A stretch of 64,000 bases of DNA from CAWABB01 sp963780165 (GTDB taxonomy: Bacteria > Bacteroidota > Ignavibacteria > UBA10030 > UBA6906), in NCBI GenBank assembly GCA_963780165.1, contig CAWABB010000001.1, positions 1,984,001-2,048,000 of the forward strand. The letters run 5' to 3'. The first letter of the stretch is position 1; each line of letters starts with the position of its first letter. The notes beneath the pieces were generated by a model, which saw only the letters and a list, made by a program, of their open reading frames with translations, was not told the origin of the DNA and searched no databases. Shown in pieces: positions 53,609 through 61,148 of this stretch. A program made the position numbers and the translations under genes.

Positions 53609-54739
53609 ATGTCTTCCCAGAGGCACAACCTCCTCGGGTTGTCGCGAGAGGAACTCGCCCTGGTCGCGGAGCAGTTGGGTGAGCGCCCGTACCGGGGGAA
53701 CCAGGTCTTCGCCTGGCTGTACGAGCGAGGCGCGACCGCCTTCTCCTCGATGTCCGACCTTGGCAAAGCGTTCCGCGATCGCCTCGAGGCCAGCGCCACC
53801 ATCCAGGGCATCGAGTACCTCACGAGCCAGACCTCCCGCCGGGACACTACGACGAAGTTCCTCTTCGCCCTCCAGGATGGCCGCAAGATCGAAACGGTCC
53901 TGATCCCTCCGCGGTCTGCATTCCGGCCGGGAGAGGCCGCCCGGGAAGAGGAGCAGATCCGGCAGACCCTCTGCATCTCGACCCAGGTCGGATGTCCGCT
54001 GGATTGTGCGTTCTGTGCGACCGCGACCATGGGGTTCCAGCGGAACCTCACCGCCGGTGAAATCGTGGATCAGCTCCTGCAGGTGCGGCGCATCACGGGC
54101 CGCCGGATCACCAACATTGTGTTCATGGGGATGGGCGAGCCGCTGCTGAACTACGACGCCGTGATGAAGGCGGCGGAGATCTTCAGCCTGGGCTCGAAGG
54201 TGACCGCGCGTCGCATCACGATCTCGACCGCGGGGTGGGTGGATGGGATCATGCGCCTGGCGGGGGAGCGGAGCCGCGTGAAACTGGCCGTCTCCCTCCA
54301 TAGCGCTGTGGACAAGACACGACGGGCATTGATGCCGATCGGACAACGGTTTCCGCTCCCGGTCCTGGAGGACTCGCTCCGGGGGTACTACCGCCAGACG
54401 CGCCGGCGGATCACCTTCGAGGTCATCTTCTTCGACGGCGTCAACGACACGGCTCCCGAAGTGGGCGCCCTCATCAGGTTCGCGCGGCGCGTGCCGTGCA
54501 AAATCAACGTCATTCCGTTCCATTCGATCGCATTCGCGGCGCCGACAGGGCTGGGTACCTCGCTCCGGCCATCGCCGAGGATGGACGAGATCGTGGAACA
54601 GCTGCGGCAGGCACACCTGACCGTGATGGTACGTAGCAGTGCGGGGGAGGATATCGACGGCGCGTGCGGACAGCTGGCCGTCAGAGCCGAGCGGTCACCG
54701 GGACGCCGCCGCAGCGCCTCAACCACAGCAGCACTCTGA
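53609..54739 (+). CDS. rlmN: 23S rRNA/tRNA adenine-C2 methyltransferase (radical SAM)
   Basis: 376 residues. N-terminal NLLGLSREELALVAEQLGE matches the RlmN accessory domain. The radical-SAM cluster motif is CPLDCAFC (CxxxCxxC) after QTLCISTQVG, followed by NIVFMGMGEPLLNYD. The methyl-carrying C-terminal Cys is in RSSAGEDIDGACGQL. It methylates A2503 of 23S rRNA and A37 of some tRNAs through a 2Fe-free 4Fe-4S radical mechanism. The ATG matches the family start and lies next to its own promoter, so the mRNA is probably leaderless. Confidence 0.95.
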   Translation: MSSQRHNLLGLSREELALVAEQLGERPYRGNQVFAWLYERGATAFSSMSDLGKAFRDRLEASATIQGIEYLTSQTSRRDTTTKFLFALQDGRKIETVLIPPRSAFRPGEAAREEEQIRQTLCISTQVGCPLDCAFCATATMGFQRNLTAGEIVDQLLQVRRITGRRITNIVFMGMGEPLLNYDAVMKAAEIFSLGSKVTARRITISTAGWVDGIMRLAGERSRVKLAVSLHSAVDKTRRALMPIGQRFPLPVLEDSLRGYYRQTRRRITFEVIFFDGVNDTAPEVGALIRFARRVPCKINVIPFHSIAFAAPTGLGTSLRPSPRMDEIVEQLRQAHLTVMVRSSAGEDIDGACGQLAVRAERSPGRRRSASTTAAL

Positions 54740-54760
54740 TTCTCCGGTATGCACACTGTT

Positions 54761-55411
54761 ATGCGACTCCTCCTGTTTGGCCCGCCCGGCGTGGGCAAAG
54801 GGACCCAGGCGAAACTCCTCTCCCAGGAATTCGGCGTGCCCCACATCTCCACGGGTGATTTGCTGCGGATTGCTGTCACCCAGGGCACACCGGTCGGAAA
54901 GAAAGCAAAGGCGATCATGGACGAAGGGCATCTCGTTCCGGACGATCTCATGATTGCCATCGTGCGCGAGGCCCTCAGCGGTCCGGCGGCTGCGAACGGA
55001 TTTATTCTAGACGGCTTCCCGCGGACTCTTCCGCAGGCCAGGGCGCTCTCCGCTCTCTTTGAGGAACTCGGCATAACATCGTACAAGGTGATCGAGTTTG
55101 ACGTGGACGAGGAGGAAGTGATCCGGCGGCTCGCCTCACGGATGATGTGCACGAAAGAGGGGACGATCTTCAATGCGCACACGGATGGCCTGACCATCGA
55201 CTCCCCGTGCCCGCAGTGCGGAAGCCCGCTCATGCAGCGTGACGACGACAAGGAGAGCACGGTCCGCAACCGCCTCCGCGTCTACCGCGGCAGCACGGCC
55301 CCGGTTATCCACTATTTCGACGCCCTCGGAGTTGTGTGTCGCGTGGATGGGACCGGTTCGGTGGACGTCGTCAACCGTGAGATCAAGCTGCTTCTCGAAG
55401 AGAGACAGTGA
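54761..55411 (+). CDS. adk: Adenylate kinase
   Basis: Cytoplasmic enzyme interconverting 2 ADP with ATP and AMP. 216 residues from the ATG at 54761. P-loop LLLFGPPGVGKGTQAKLL (residues 3-20), AMP-site segment HISTGDLLR, GFILDGFPRTLPQA, and a LID domain with cysteines (RMMC..., SPCPQCGSPL) of which three of the usual four zinc ligands are seen. An ATG four codons earlier (54749) is possible; neither has a clear Shine-Dalgarno, and the family start favours 54761. The stop overlaps the next gene's GTG (GTGA). Confidence 0.95.
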   Translation: MRLLLFGPPGVGKGTQAKLLSQEFGVPHISTGDLLRIAVTQGTPVGKKAKAIMDEGHLVPDDLMIAIVREALSGPAAANGFILDGFPRTLPQARALSALFEELGITSYKVIEFDVDEEEVIRRLASRMMCTKEGTIFNAHTDGLTIDSPCPQCGSPLMQRDDDKESTVRNRLRVYRGSTAPVIHYFDALGVVCRVDGTGSVDVVNREIKLLLEERQ

Positions 55412-56163
55412 CGCCGCATCTTCTTGTGATCGGCCACCGTGGAAGCGCGGGAACCGCACCGGAGAACACGCTGCCGTCATTCCGGGCCGCCGCCGATGCC
55501 GGCGCAGACATGATTGAGCTGGATGTGCGCCTGGCCGCCGACAACGTGCTTGTGGTCCACCACGACATGTCCTTGCGGCGGACGACCGGCATCGGACGGC
55601 GGGTCCGGGACGTGGGGGCGAATGAGATTACCGGGCTGGATGCCGGCGCGTGGTTCGGGCGTCAGTTTCGGGGTGCGCGAGTTCCGGACCTGGCGGGCGT
55701 GCTGGCCTGGAGGCCCGCCCGGCTCGGCCTCAACATAGAGGTGAAAACAGAGGGCGACCCGCGCGGGCCGTCGGCGTACGTCGAGGCGTTACTCGGACTC
55801 ATCGATCGCATGCCCCCGGCGAAGCTCCTGGTCTCATCGTTCGATGACACGTTTCTGACCCGGCTTCACAGGGCCGCACCGCACATACCGCTGGGGTGTC
55901 TCTTCATGCCGGTGCGAGACTGGGTGAGGGGGCCCGCTGCACTTGCGCGTGCAACGGGGGCGCGCGTGTTCATCTGCAGCGTGCATCAGGGGGGCGGGGC
56001 GCGCGTCCGTGCAGCCCAGGCAGCTGGCCTCGCTGTGTATGTGTATGGTATCACTACGGTCCGCCAGGCGCGACGCTGTCACGCACTCGGCGTGAGCGGC
56101 ATCATCACTGATTTCCCCGCGCGCATGCGGCAATCGCTGAATCGTACAGGACGCAGCATATGA
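55408..56163 (+). CDS. Glycerophosphodiester phosphodiesterase
   Basis: 251 residues, TIM-barrel GDPD. VIGHRGSAGTAPENTLPSF holds the catalytic His-Arg and Glu, MIELDVRLAADNVLVVHHD holds the metal-binding Glu-Asp and second His, and GLNIEVKTEGD the third metal Glu. The C-terminal GVSGIITDFPARM is typical. There is no signal peptide, so it is cytoplasmic and hydrolyses glycerophosphodiesters to glycerol 3-phosphate and an alcohol. The GTG start overlaps the adk stop, and the stop overlaps the next ATG (ATGA-type). Confidence 0.92.
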   Translation: MTPHLLVIGHRGSAGTAPENTLPSFRAAADAGADMIELDVRLAADNVLVVHHDMSLRRTTGIGRRVRDVGANEITGLDAGAWFGRQFRGARVPDLAGVLAWRPARLGLNIEVKTEGDPRGPSAYVEALLGLIDRMPPAKLLVSSFDDTFLTRLHRAAPHIPLGCLFMPVRDWVRGPAALARATGARVFICSVHQGGGARVRAAQAAGLAVYVYGITTVRQARRCHALGVSGIITDFPARMRQSLNRTGRSI

Positions 56164-58772
56164 CGCTTCGACGAATCCCCTTTCCGCTTCTTGTGGCTGG
56201 CGCCGTCTGGTGGCTGCAATCAGGCTGCGAGAGCGGCCCGAGTCCGGAAAGGCTGCGGGCAGACTCCGTGATGGTTACCGCCCTCGCGGCGAACGATGCC
56301 GGCGAGCTCCCTTCGGCAAGGGCAAAGCTGCTGGAAGCCATCGAGTTGCAGCGCCAATACGGTCGTCCCGAGAACATCGCCACAATGCTGGAAGCCCTCG
56401 CTGGAAGCTATGCCATTGTGGGCGAGGTTGACTCGGCGCTCGCGTACCTGAACCGTTCTATTGAAGCCCGCCGGTCGCTGGCGGATCGTGCTGCGGTCCG
56501 CAGGCTCACGCTGCAGATCGCCGAGCTGCACCGCCGGATGGGCGACGACCGGCGCGCAATGGACATCTACATCGAAACGCTCCGGCTGGCCCGGTTGTTC
56601 AAGGACCAGGACGGTGTTCGGGAAGTGCTCCGGGCGATGCTCCCGTCGTATCGGGCTCTGGATGACGCCGACGGCGAGCGGCTTGCGATCGTGGATCTGC
56701 GCGAGCGTGCGACGGCGGCCGGCGATGCCGGCACGCTGGCGGCACTCGACCTGGAATCGGGCACCGGAGCATCGCTCCGCGGGGACCGCCAGCGGGCATC
56801 CCAGGCGTTTCTCGAGGCAGTCACCAACGCCGGACGGGCCAAGGATTCCGTCGTGCTGGCACAGGCGCTTGGTGCGCTCGGTGAAGTTGCCGCCGATGCC
56901 GGGAACGCGCGTGAGGCGCTCCAGTATTTTTCGGACGCGCTCCGGGTTGCGTACACAATGCCGGCCGTGCGCGGTCTCACGACGCGCCTCCTGCTCAACG
57001 TGGGTCATACATATGTCCATACCCGGGACATGGTCAACGCCACGCGGTTCTACCGGGCTGCGCTGACCTATGCGCTGAACTCGAGGGACCGCATCGCCGA
57101 GGGGTATGCAACGATCCTCCTCGGTCTGTGCGCACTGGAAAGCCGCGGCGGGGACCCGGTGCGCGAATCCCGGTCCGGGCTGGAATTGTTCGAAAGTCTG
57201 GGATATGCGCGCGGGGCGGCGTTCGCCCAGGCAGCGCTGGGAAAAATCGCCGAGCGGAACAGGCAGCTTGTTCAGGCGACCGATCGGTACCGGCGGGCAA
57301 TCGCATTGCAGGAGCAATGGCTCAGCAATCCTCCCGAACAGGATGTCTATGCCCGGTGCGAGGCGGCATTCTTCCCCGAAGGGTCGACCTACGCCTATGA
57401 CCAGCTGCTGGACGTGTTGCTTCGGACGGGAGAGACGGGCGAAGCCTTCTGGTTCGCGGAGCGGAAGAGCCGCTCGCTGTATCTGCGCATGCTTTCGGGG
57501 ACGGAGCCCGCGTTGAAGGATTCAGGTGCCGCGGCGATCGTCGAAACGGCCCGGCGGTTTAGAGGGCGCCGCATTGCGGCTGAGGCGCAGTATGCGATGC
57601 TTCTTGCGACGGGGGAGGTGCGGATCCCGGTTGTGAAGCTGGCCCATCAGCGGCTCGAGACCACGGGGACGCAAGCCACTCAGGTGCGCGAGGAGGCGGC
57701 GGGAAGGTGGCCAACGCTCGCACCGCTCGTCAGTATTGATGGAGTGAGGCTGGCGGATGTCCAGCGTCGGCTCGGTCCCGGCGCCACACTTGTCCGGTAT
57801 GTGCCCACCTCCCGGAGCCTGTATGTGTTTGCCGTCACAGAGGGCGACGTTCAGCTCCGCATCGCGGCCGTCCGCCGCGAACAGGTGATGGCTTCGACGA
57901 GCGAGCTGTCCTCGCTGTTCCGCTCTGTCGAATCGGAAGCTGACACCATCCGCATCGATCCCGCTGCACCACGCTCGCAGGCGGAGCAGCTGCTGCAGTC
58001 GATGGCGGATTGGTTCGTGCGCCCCGTCGCGCGCGATTTGTCGAAAAACGGGGTCGTCCTGGTGACGGCCACGCCCGAGTTTCCCTGGCTCCCGGTACAC
58101 GCGCTCAGGACGGGTCGCGGGAAGCGGAGTGCGTACATGGCCGAACAATACCAGGTGCAGTATCTGCCGCTTGCTGGGACCGTGCTGCTCCCGCCGAGAC
58201 TTCCTGCGATCGTCAGGGAAGTGGCGGCAGCGGGGTTCCCGGGCCGGACCAAGTGGGATGTGGAATATGAGCTGAGGGACATCCGGGCGTTTTACAGGGA
58301 GGCCCGGCTGTACTTCGGGAGGCAGGCGACGGTCGGAGAACTCAGCCGGGAGTCATCGCAGCTTCTGCACATCGCGGCGCAGTTCGTCGTCAACCAGAGG
58401 CATCCGGAGAACGCGGTCATCGTGCTCTCCGACGGGAAGTCGCAGACGTTTCCGGACGAAGTGCCGCTCGGTCAGCTGCTCGCCCTGCCTCCGGCGCCAG
58501 CCATTGTTCTCTCCAACCTATCGCCGGGAGGCACGTTCTACCACACGGGGATTCCGCTGCTCCTTGCGTTCAACGGAACTGGAGCAACGGTGATGAATGG
58601 GTTTGTCCCGCTGCGAAAGGCAAAGAAGTACTTCAATGAAGTGTTCTACACGAACCTGGTCAACGGCGCGACCGTGGCAGGGGCGTTCCGGGCGGTGCAG
58701 CTCGACATGATACGCACGCCGGGATATCAGTCTCCGCTGGTCTGGGGTCAGTTCTTCTTGTGGGCTCGTTAG
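56160..58772 (+). CDS. TPR plus degenerate CHAT-domain protein, probably membrane-anchored
   Basis: 870 residues. The hydrophobic N-terminus (PFPLLVAGAVWWLQSGC) ends in a weak lipobox Cys. Residues of about 35-450 are TPR-like repeats (ATMLEALAGSYAIVGEVDSA and later units). Residues of about 540-870 are a CHAT domain: LVRYVPTSRSLYVFAV, PEFPWLPVHALRTG, and the closing SPLVWGQFFLWA. In active CHAT proteases the motifs are A-T-H-G and S-A-C-x-T. Here they read LHIAAQF (Gln741 for the catalytic His) and VLSNLSPGG (Leu787 for the catalytic Cys). It is therefore predicted to be proteolytically inactive. It is coupled to the GDPD gene. The role is unknown. Confidence 0.85.
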   Translation: MTLRRIPFPLLVAGAVWWLQSGCESGPSPERLRADSVMVTALAANDAGELPSARAKLLEAIELQRQYGRPENIATMLEALAGSYAIVGEVDSALAYLNRSIEARRSLADRAAVRRLTLQIAELHRRMGDDRRAMDIYIETLRLARLFKDQDGVREVLRAMLPSYRALDDADGERLAIVDLRERATAAGDAGTLAALDLESGTGASLRGDRQRASQAFLEAVTNAGRAKDSVVLAQALGALGEVAADAGNAREALQYFSDALRVAYTMPAVRGLTTRLLLNVGHTYVHTRDMVNATRFYRAALTYALNSRDRIAEGYATILLGLCALESRGGDPVRESRSGLELFESLGYARGAAFAQAALGKIAERNRQLVQATDRYRRAIALQEQWLSNPPEQDVYARCEAAFFPEGSTYAYDQLLDVLLRTGETGEAFWFAERKSRSLYLRMLSGTEPALKDSGAAAIVETARRFRGRRIAAEAQYAMLLATGEVRIPVVKLAHQRLETTGTQATQVREEAAGRWPTLAPLVSIDGVRLADVQRRLGPGATLVRYVPTSRSLYVFAVTEGDVQLRIAAVRREQVMASTSELSSLFRSVESEADTIRIDPAAPRSQAEQLLQSMADWFVRPVARDLSKNGVVLVTATPEFPWLPVHALRTGRGKRSAYMAEQYQVQYLPLAGTVLLPPRLPAIVREVAAAGFPGRTKWDVEYELRDIRAFYREARLYFGRQATVGELSRESSQLLHIAAQFVVNQRHPENAVIVLSDGKSQTFPDEVPLGQLLALPPAPAIVLSNLSPGGTFYHTGIPLLLAFNGTGATVMNGFVPLRKAKKYFNEVFYTNLVNGATVAGAFRAVQLDMIRTPGYQSPLVWGQFFLWAR

Positions 58773-58778
58773 AAGGGG

Positions 58779-59675
58779 CTAGTGTCGGCGCACTTTGACG
58801 CTGCCGACGCCTGAATTGACGCGCAGGTTCATGCGTCCGGCAGCCGTGCCAAGGTTGGAGGTGGTGTAGATGTTGTCGCCGGCCGTGCGGAAATCCGGGT
58901 CGAGATCGATGCTCGACATCCAGGTTTCGTCGTACACGATGCGCGCGCCAACGTCCGATGGAATCACGACGGTGACGACGCCGAGGCCTACCTCAAGATC
59001 GACATCGACCTCGCTGGTAAGGCGTCCGCTGAAGTCCAGAAGGTACGAGCCTACGCCTCCCTGAAAGCGGAGGTGCTTGAAGTTCGCGTTGCCGAGATTG
59101 CGTGCCTGGAACCTGCTCAACCCCGACTCGATGTTGATGTTTTCGATCGTGCCAACGTTCGGGGAATCGAACGACAGTACCACGTCGCTCGCACCGGTCG
59201 AAAGCGTGAAGTCCTTCACCTGCAAGCCGCCCAGCCGGAAATCCCCCTTTCCAATGCCCAGCTCCACGTCGAGCGACACCGGTATGTCGGGGCTGAGCTG
59301 CAATTCCCACGGTCCCTGCTGAAACGCCGTCACCGTCGTCCTCTCTTCGCCGTTCTCTTCCCGGACCTCCGGTTCCCCCAAATTCAGATCCAGATAGCCG
59401 ACACGGTTCCGGATCGCATAGTCCATGGCGAAGTTGTGGGCAGGGTCCCCCTTCAGGTTCTGGACGACCAGGATCTTTTCTGGTTGGCCGGGAACGATGG
59501 AGACGGTTCCGAACGACGACGAGAGGACGACGCTGAGCTCACGTTCGGTCGTGCGTCCAATCTCGCGCGTCTGGGACACCGTGCCGGTCACCTTCGGTTC
59601 CTGTGCCAGGGCAAAGGATGCAAGCCCGACCGTCGCGGTCAGGACGGACATCGATATAGCGGCGGCATGTTTCAC
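58779..59675 (-). CDS. Exported adhesin-like/LiaF-like (toast-rack) protein
   Basis: 298 residues. Signal peptide (residues 1-24, SFALA-Q). An N-terminal segment resembles the LiaF/toast-rack domain (VVLSSSFGTVSIVPGQPEKI). A right-handed beta-solenoid-like part follows, with repeated short strands (LGIGKGDFRLGGLQVKDFTL; IENINIESGLSRFQARNLGN; LEVGLGVVTVVIP). Such domains often measure envelope stress. The GTG at 59675 is chosen because it gives a clean signal peptide; an ATG at 59732 would add 19 residues before it. It follows the ECF sigma gene on the same strand (71 bases), suggesting a functional pair. Confidence 0.78.
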   Translation of the reverse strand: MKHAAAISMSVLTATVGLASFALAQEPKVTGTVSQTREIGRTTERELSVVLSSSFGTVSIVPGQPEKILVVQNLKGDPAHNFAMDYAIRNRVGYLDLNLGEPEVREENGEERTTVTAFQQGPWELQLSPDIPVSLDVELGIGKGDFRLGGLQVKDFTLSTGASDVVLSFDSPNVGTIENINIESGLSRFQARNLGNANFKHLRFQGGVGSYLLDFSGRLTSEVDVDLEVGLGVVTVVIPSDVGARIVYDETWMSSIDLDPDFRTAGDNIYTTSNLGTAAGRMNLRVNSGVGSVKVRRH

Positions 59676-59745
59676 GGCGTTCCCATGTCCGGGATCCCCT
59701 ACTATAGAATAGTACGGCCTGCTCGAGGGCAAAGTTACGGGCGGT

Positions 59746-60396
59746 TCAATAATTGCGGATCTTGTTCCGCAATTGACGGTAGAGGAGCTCTCGGGCCCTG
59801 AAAATGTGGGCCTTGACGGTTCCGATGGGGAGTTTGAGCATCCGGGCGATTTCCTCGTAGGATTTCTCCTCGGTGTGCCGCAGGAGGATCACGCGCCGGT
59901 ACTTTTCGGGGAGCTTGTTGATGGCGTTGCGGATCAGGACGGACCTCTGGTCGGCGATCACGTCGCGGTCGGCCTCGTAGGAGTCGTCAGGGAGCTCAAA
60001 CACGTACTCGCTGTCGTGCGATTCCACCGGTTTGTCGATCGAATACATCTGGAGTTTCCGCTTCCTGATGTAGTCGATGCAGTTGTTGGTGGCGATCTTG
60101 TACAGCCAGGTGGAGAACGCGAACTCTTCGTTGAAATTCCTGAGGGAGCCGAACGCCTTAATGAACGCTTCCTGGGTCAGATCCTCGACCTGCTCTCTGT
60201 CGTGAACCATCCGGAAGATGAAGCTGTAGATCGCATCATGATACTTGTCCATCAGCTTCCGGTACGCGCGGTTGTCGCCGCGGAGCGCGTCCTGGATCGT
60301 CTGGTAATCCTCGTTGCGGGATGCGAGCTTCTTTTCCTCTCGCGAGGTGGGCGGAGATGGCGGGTCAGCGCTATGTCGGCGGGGTTTCCTTGGCAT
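59746..60396 (-). CDS. ECF RNA polymerase sigma factor, SigW/RpoE-like
   Basis: 216 residues. A polar N-terminal extension of about 25 residues precedes region 2 (ALRGDNRAYRKLMDKYHDAI; EDLTQEAFIKAFGSLRNF; STWLYKIATNNCIDYIRKRK). Region 4 is LPEKYRRVILLRHTEEKSYE followed by the HTH GTVKAHIFRARELLYRQL. There is no ZAS-type anti-sigma gene next to it; the following gene is an exported LiaF-like protein without a TM helix. Its promoter (60408-60438) is back to back with that of tmk. Confidence 0.92.
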   Translation of the reverse strand: MPRKPRRHSADPPSPPTSREEKKLASRNEDYQTIQDALRGDNRAYRKLMDKYHDAIYSFIFRMVHDREQVEDLTQEAFIKAFGSLRNFNEEFAFSTWLYKIATNNCIDYIRKRKLQMYSIDKPVESHDSEYVFELPDDSYEADRDVIADQRSVLIRNAINKLPEKYRRVILLRHTEEKSYEEIARMLKLPIGTVKAHIFRARELLYRQLRNKIRNY

Positions 60397-60407
60397 GCAA
60401 CGTCAGA

Positions 60408-60438
60408 GAAATGTACTGAACGGACCTTTCAGGCGCAA
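60408..60438 (-). promoter_or_regulatory. Promoter of the ECF sigma gene
   Basis: On the minus strand: TTG (60438-60436), 20 bases, TACATTTC (60415-60408). The ATG at 60396 is 11 bases after the box. Confidence 0.65.
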
Positions 60439-60448
60439 GGCGCGGCGG

Positions 60449-60479
60449 TTGACTCCCGTCCCGGAGGTGCGTACCTTTT
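60449..60479 (+). promoter_or_regulatory. Promoter of tmk placing +1 at the ATG
   Basis: TTG (60449-60451, in TTGACT), 20 bases, TACCTTTT (60472-60479) in the extended form CGTACCTTTT. The tmk ATG at 60483 is three bases past the box. Confidence 0.7.
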
Positions 60480-60482
60480 TGA

Positions 60483-61148
60483 ATGTTTGTTACACTCGAA
60501 GGATTGGACTACAGCGGCAAGTCCACGCAGGCCGATCGGTTGCTGCGCCGGTTGGAGCGGAGCCACCGGGAGGAGCCAGATCGCTGGCCTGCGGTGACGT
60601 TTCTCCGGGATCCAGGAGGGACGCCGCTCTCTGAGCGGCTGAGAGACGTTCTCCTCGACCGCCAGCATCTTGCGATGTGCGGGCGTACGGAGTTGCTGCT
60701 GTTTGCGGCGAGCCGGGCCCAGCTCGTGGAAGCGGTGATCCGGCCGTCCCTCCGGCGCGGGAGCCTCGTGGTCTGCGACCGGTTCTATGACTCGACCACC
60801 GCATATCAGGGGTACGGACGCGAGCTGAATCTTGAGGATGTGACGCGATTGAATGATTTCGGCGCAGGCGGGCTGAAGCCCGACCTCACGATCCTGTTCG
60901 ATGTGCCGATCGACGAAGTGGAGCGCCGGCGGCGCGCCGCCGGGGCCGCTGCCGACCGGATGGAAAGTTCCGGCCGGGCGTTCTTTGAACGCGTGCGCAA
61001 CGGATACCTCACGCTCGCTGCAGCCGAGCCGGACCGCATCGTGCGCATCGACGGAACCGAGACGCCCGATGTTGTAGAAGCCCACGTGTGGGGCACGGTG
61101 ACTGAGCGATTGGAACGACAGAGACAAGGAGCAGGGACGACACGATGA
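60483..61148 (+). CDS. tmk: Thymidylate kinase
   Basis: 221 residues, converts dTMP to dTDP. P-loop GLDYSGKST (residues 7-15, Tyr where Gly/Ala is common), FLRDPGGTPLSERLRDVLL, the DR(Y/F) motif VVCDRFYDSTTAYQGYG, and a LID region RRAAGAAADRMESSG. The start MFVTLEG matches the family exactly, so the ATG at 60483 is firm, although it has no Shine-Dalgarno and sits three bases after a -7 box. The stop overlaps the next gene (ATGA). Confidence 0.94.
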   Translation: MFVTLEGLDYSGKSTQADRLLRRLERSHREEPDRWPAVTFLRDPGGTPLSERLRDVLLDRQHLAMCGRTELLLFAASRAQLVEAVIRPSLRRGSLVVCDRFYDSTTAYQGYGRELNLEDVTRLNDFGAGGLKPDLTILFDVPIDEVERRRRAAGAAADRMESSGRAFFERVRNGYLTLAAAEPDRIVRIDGTETPDVVEAHVWGTVTERLERQRQGAGTTR

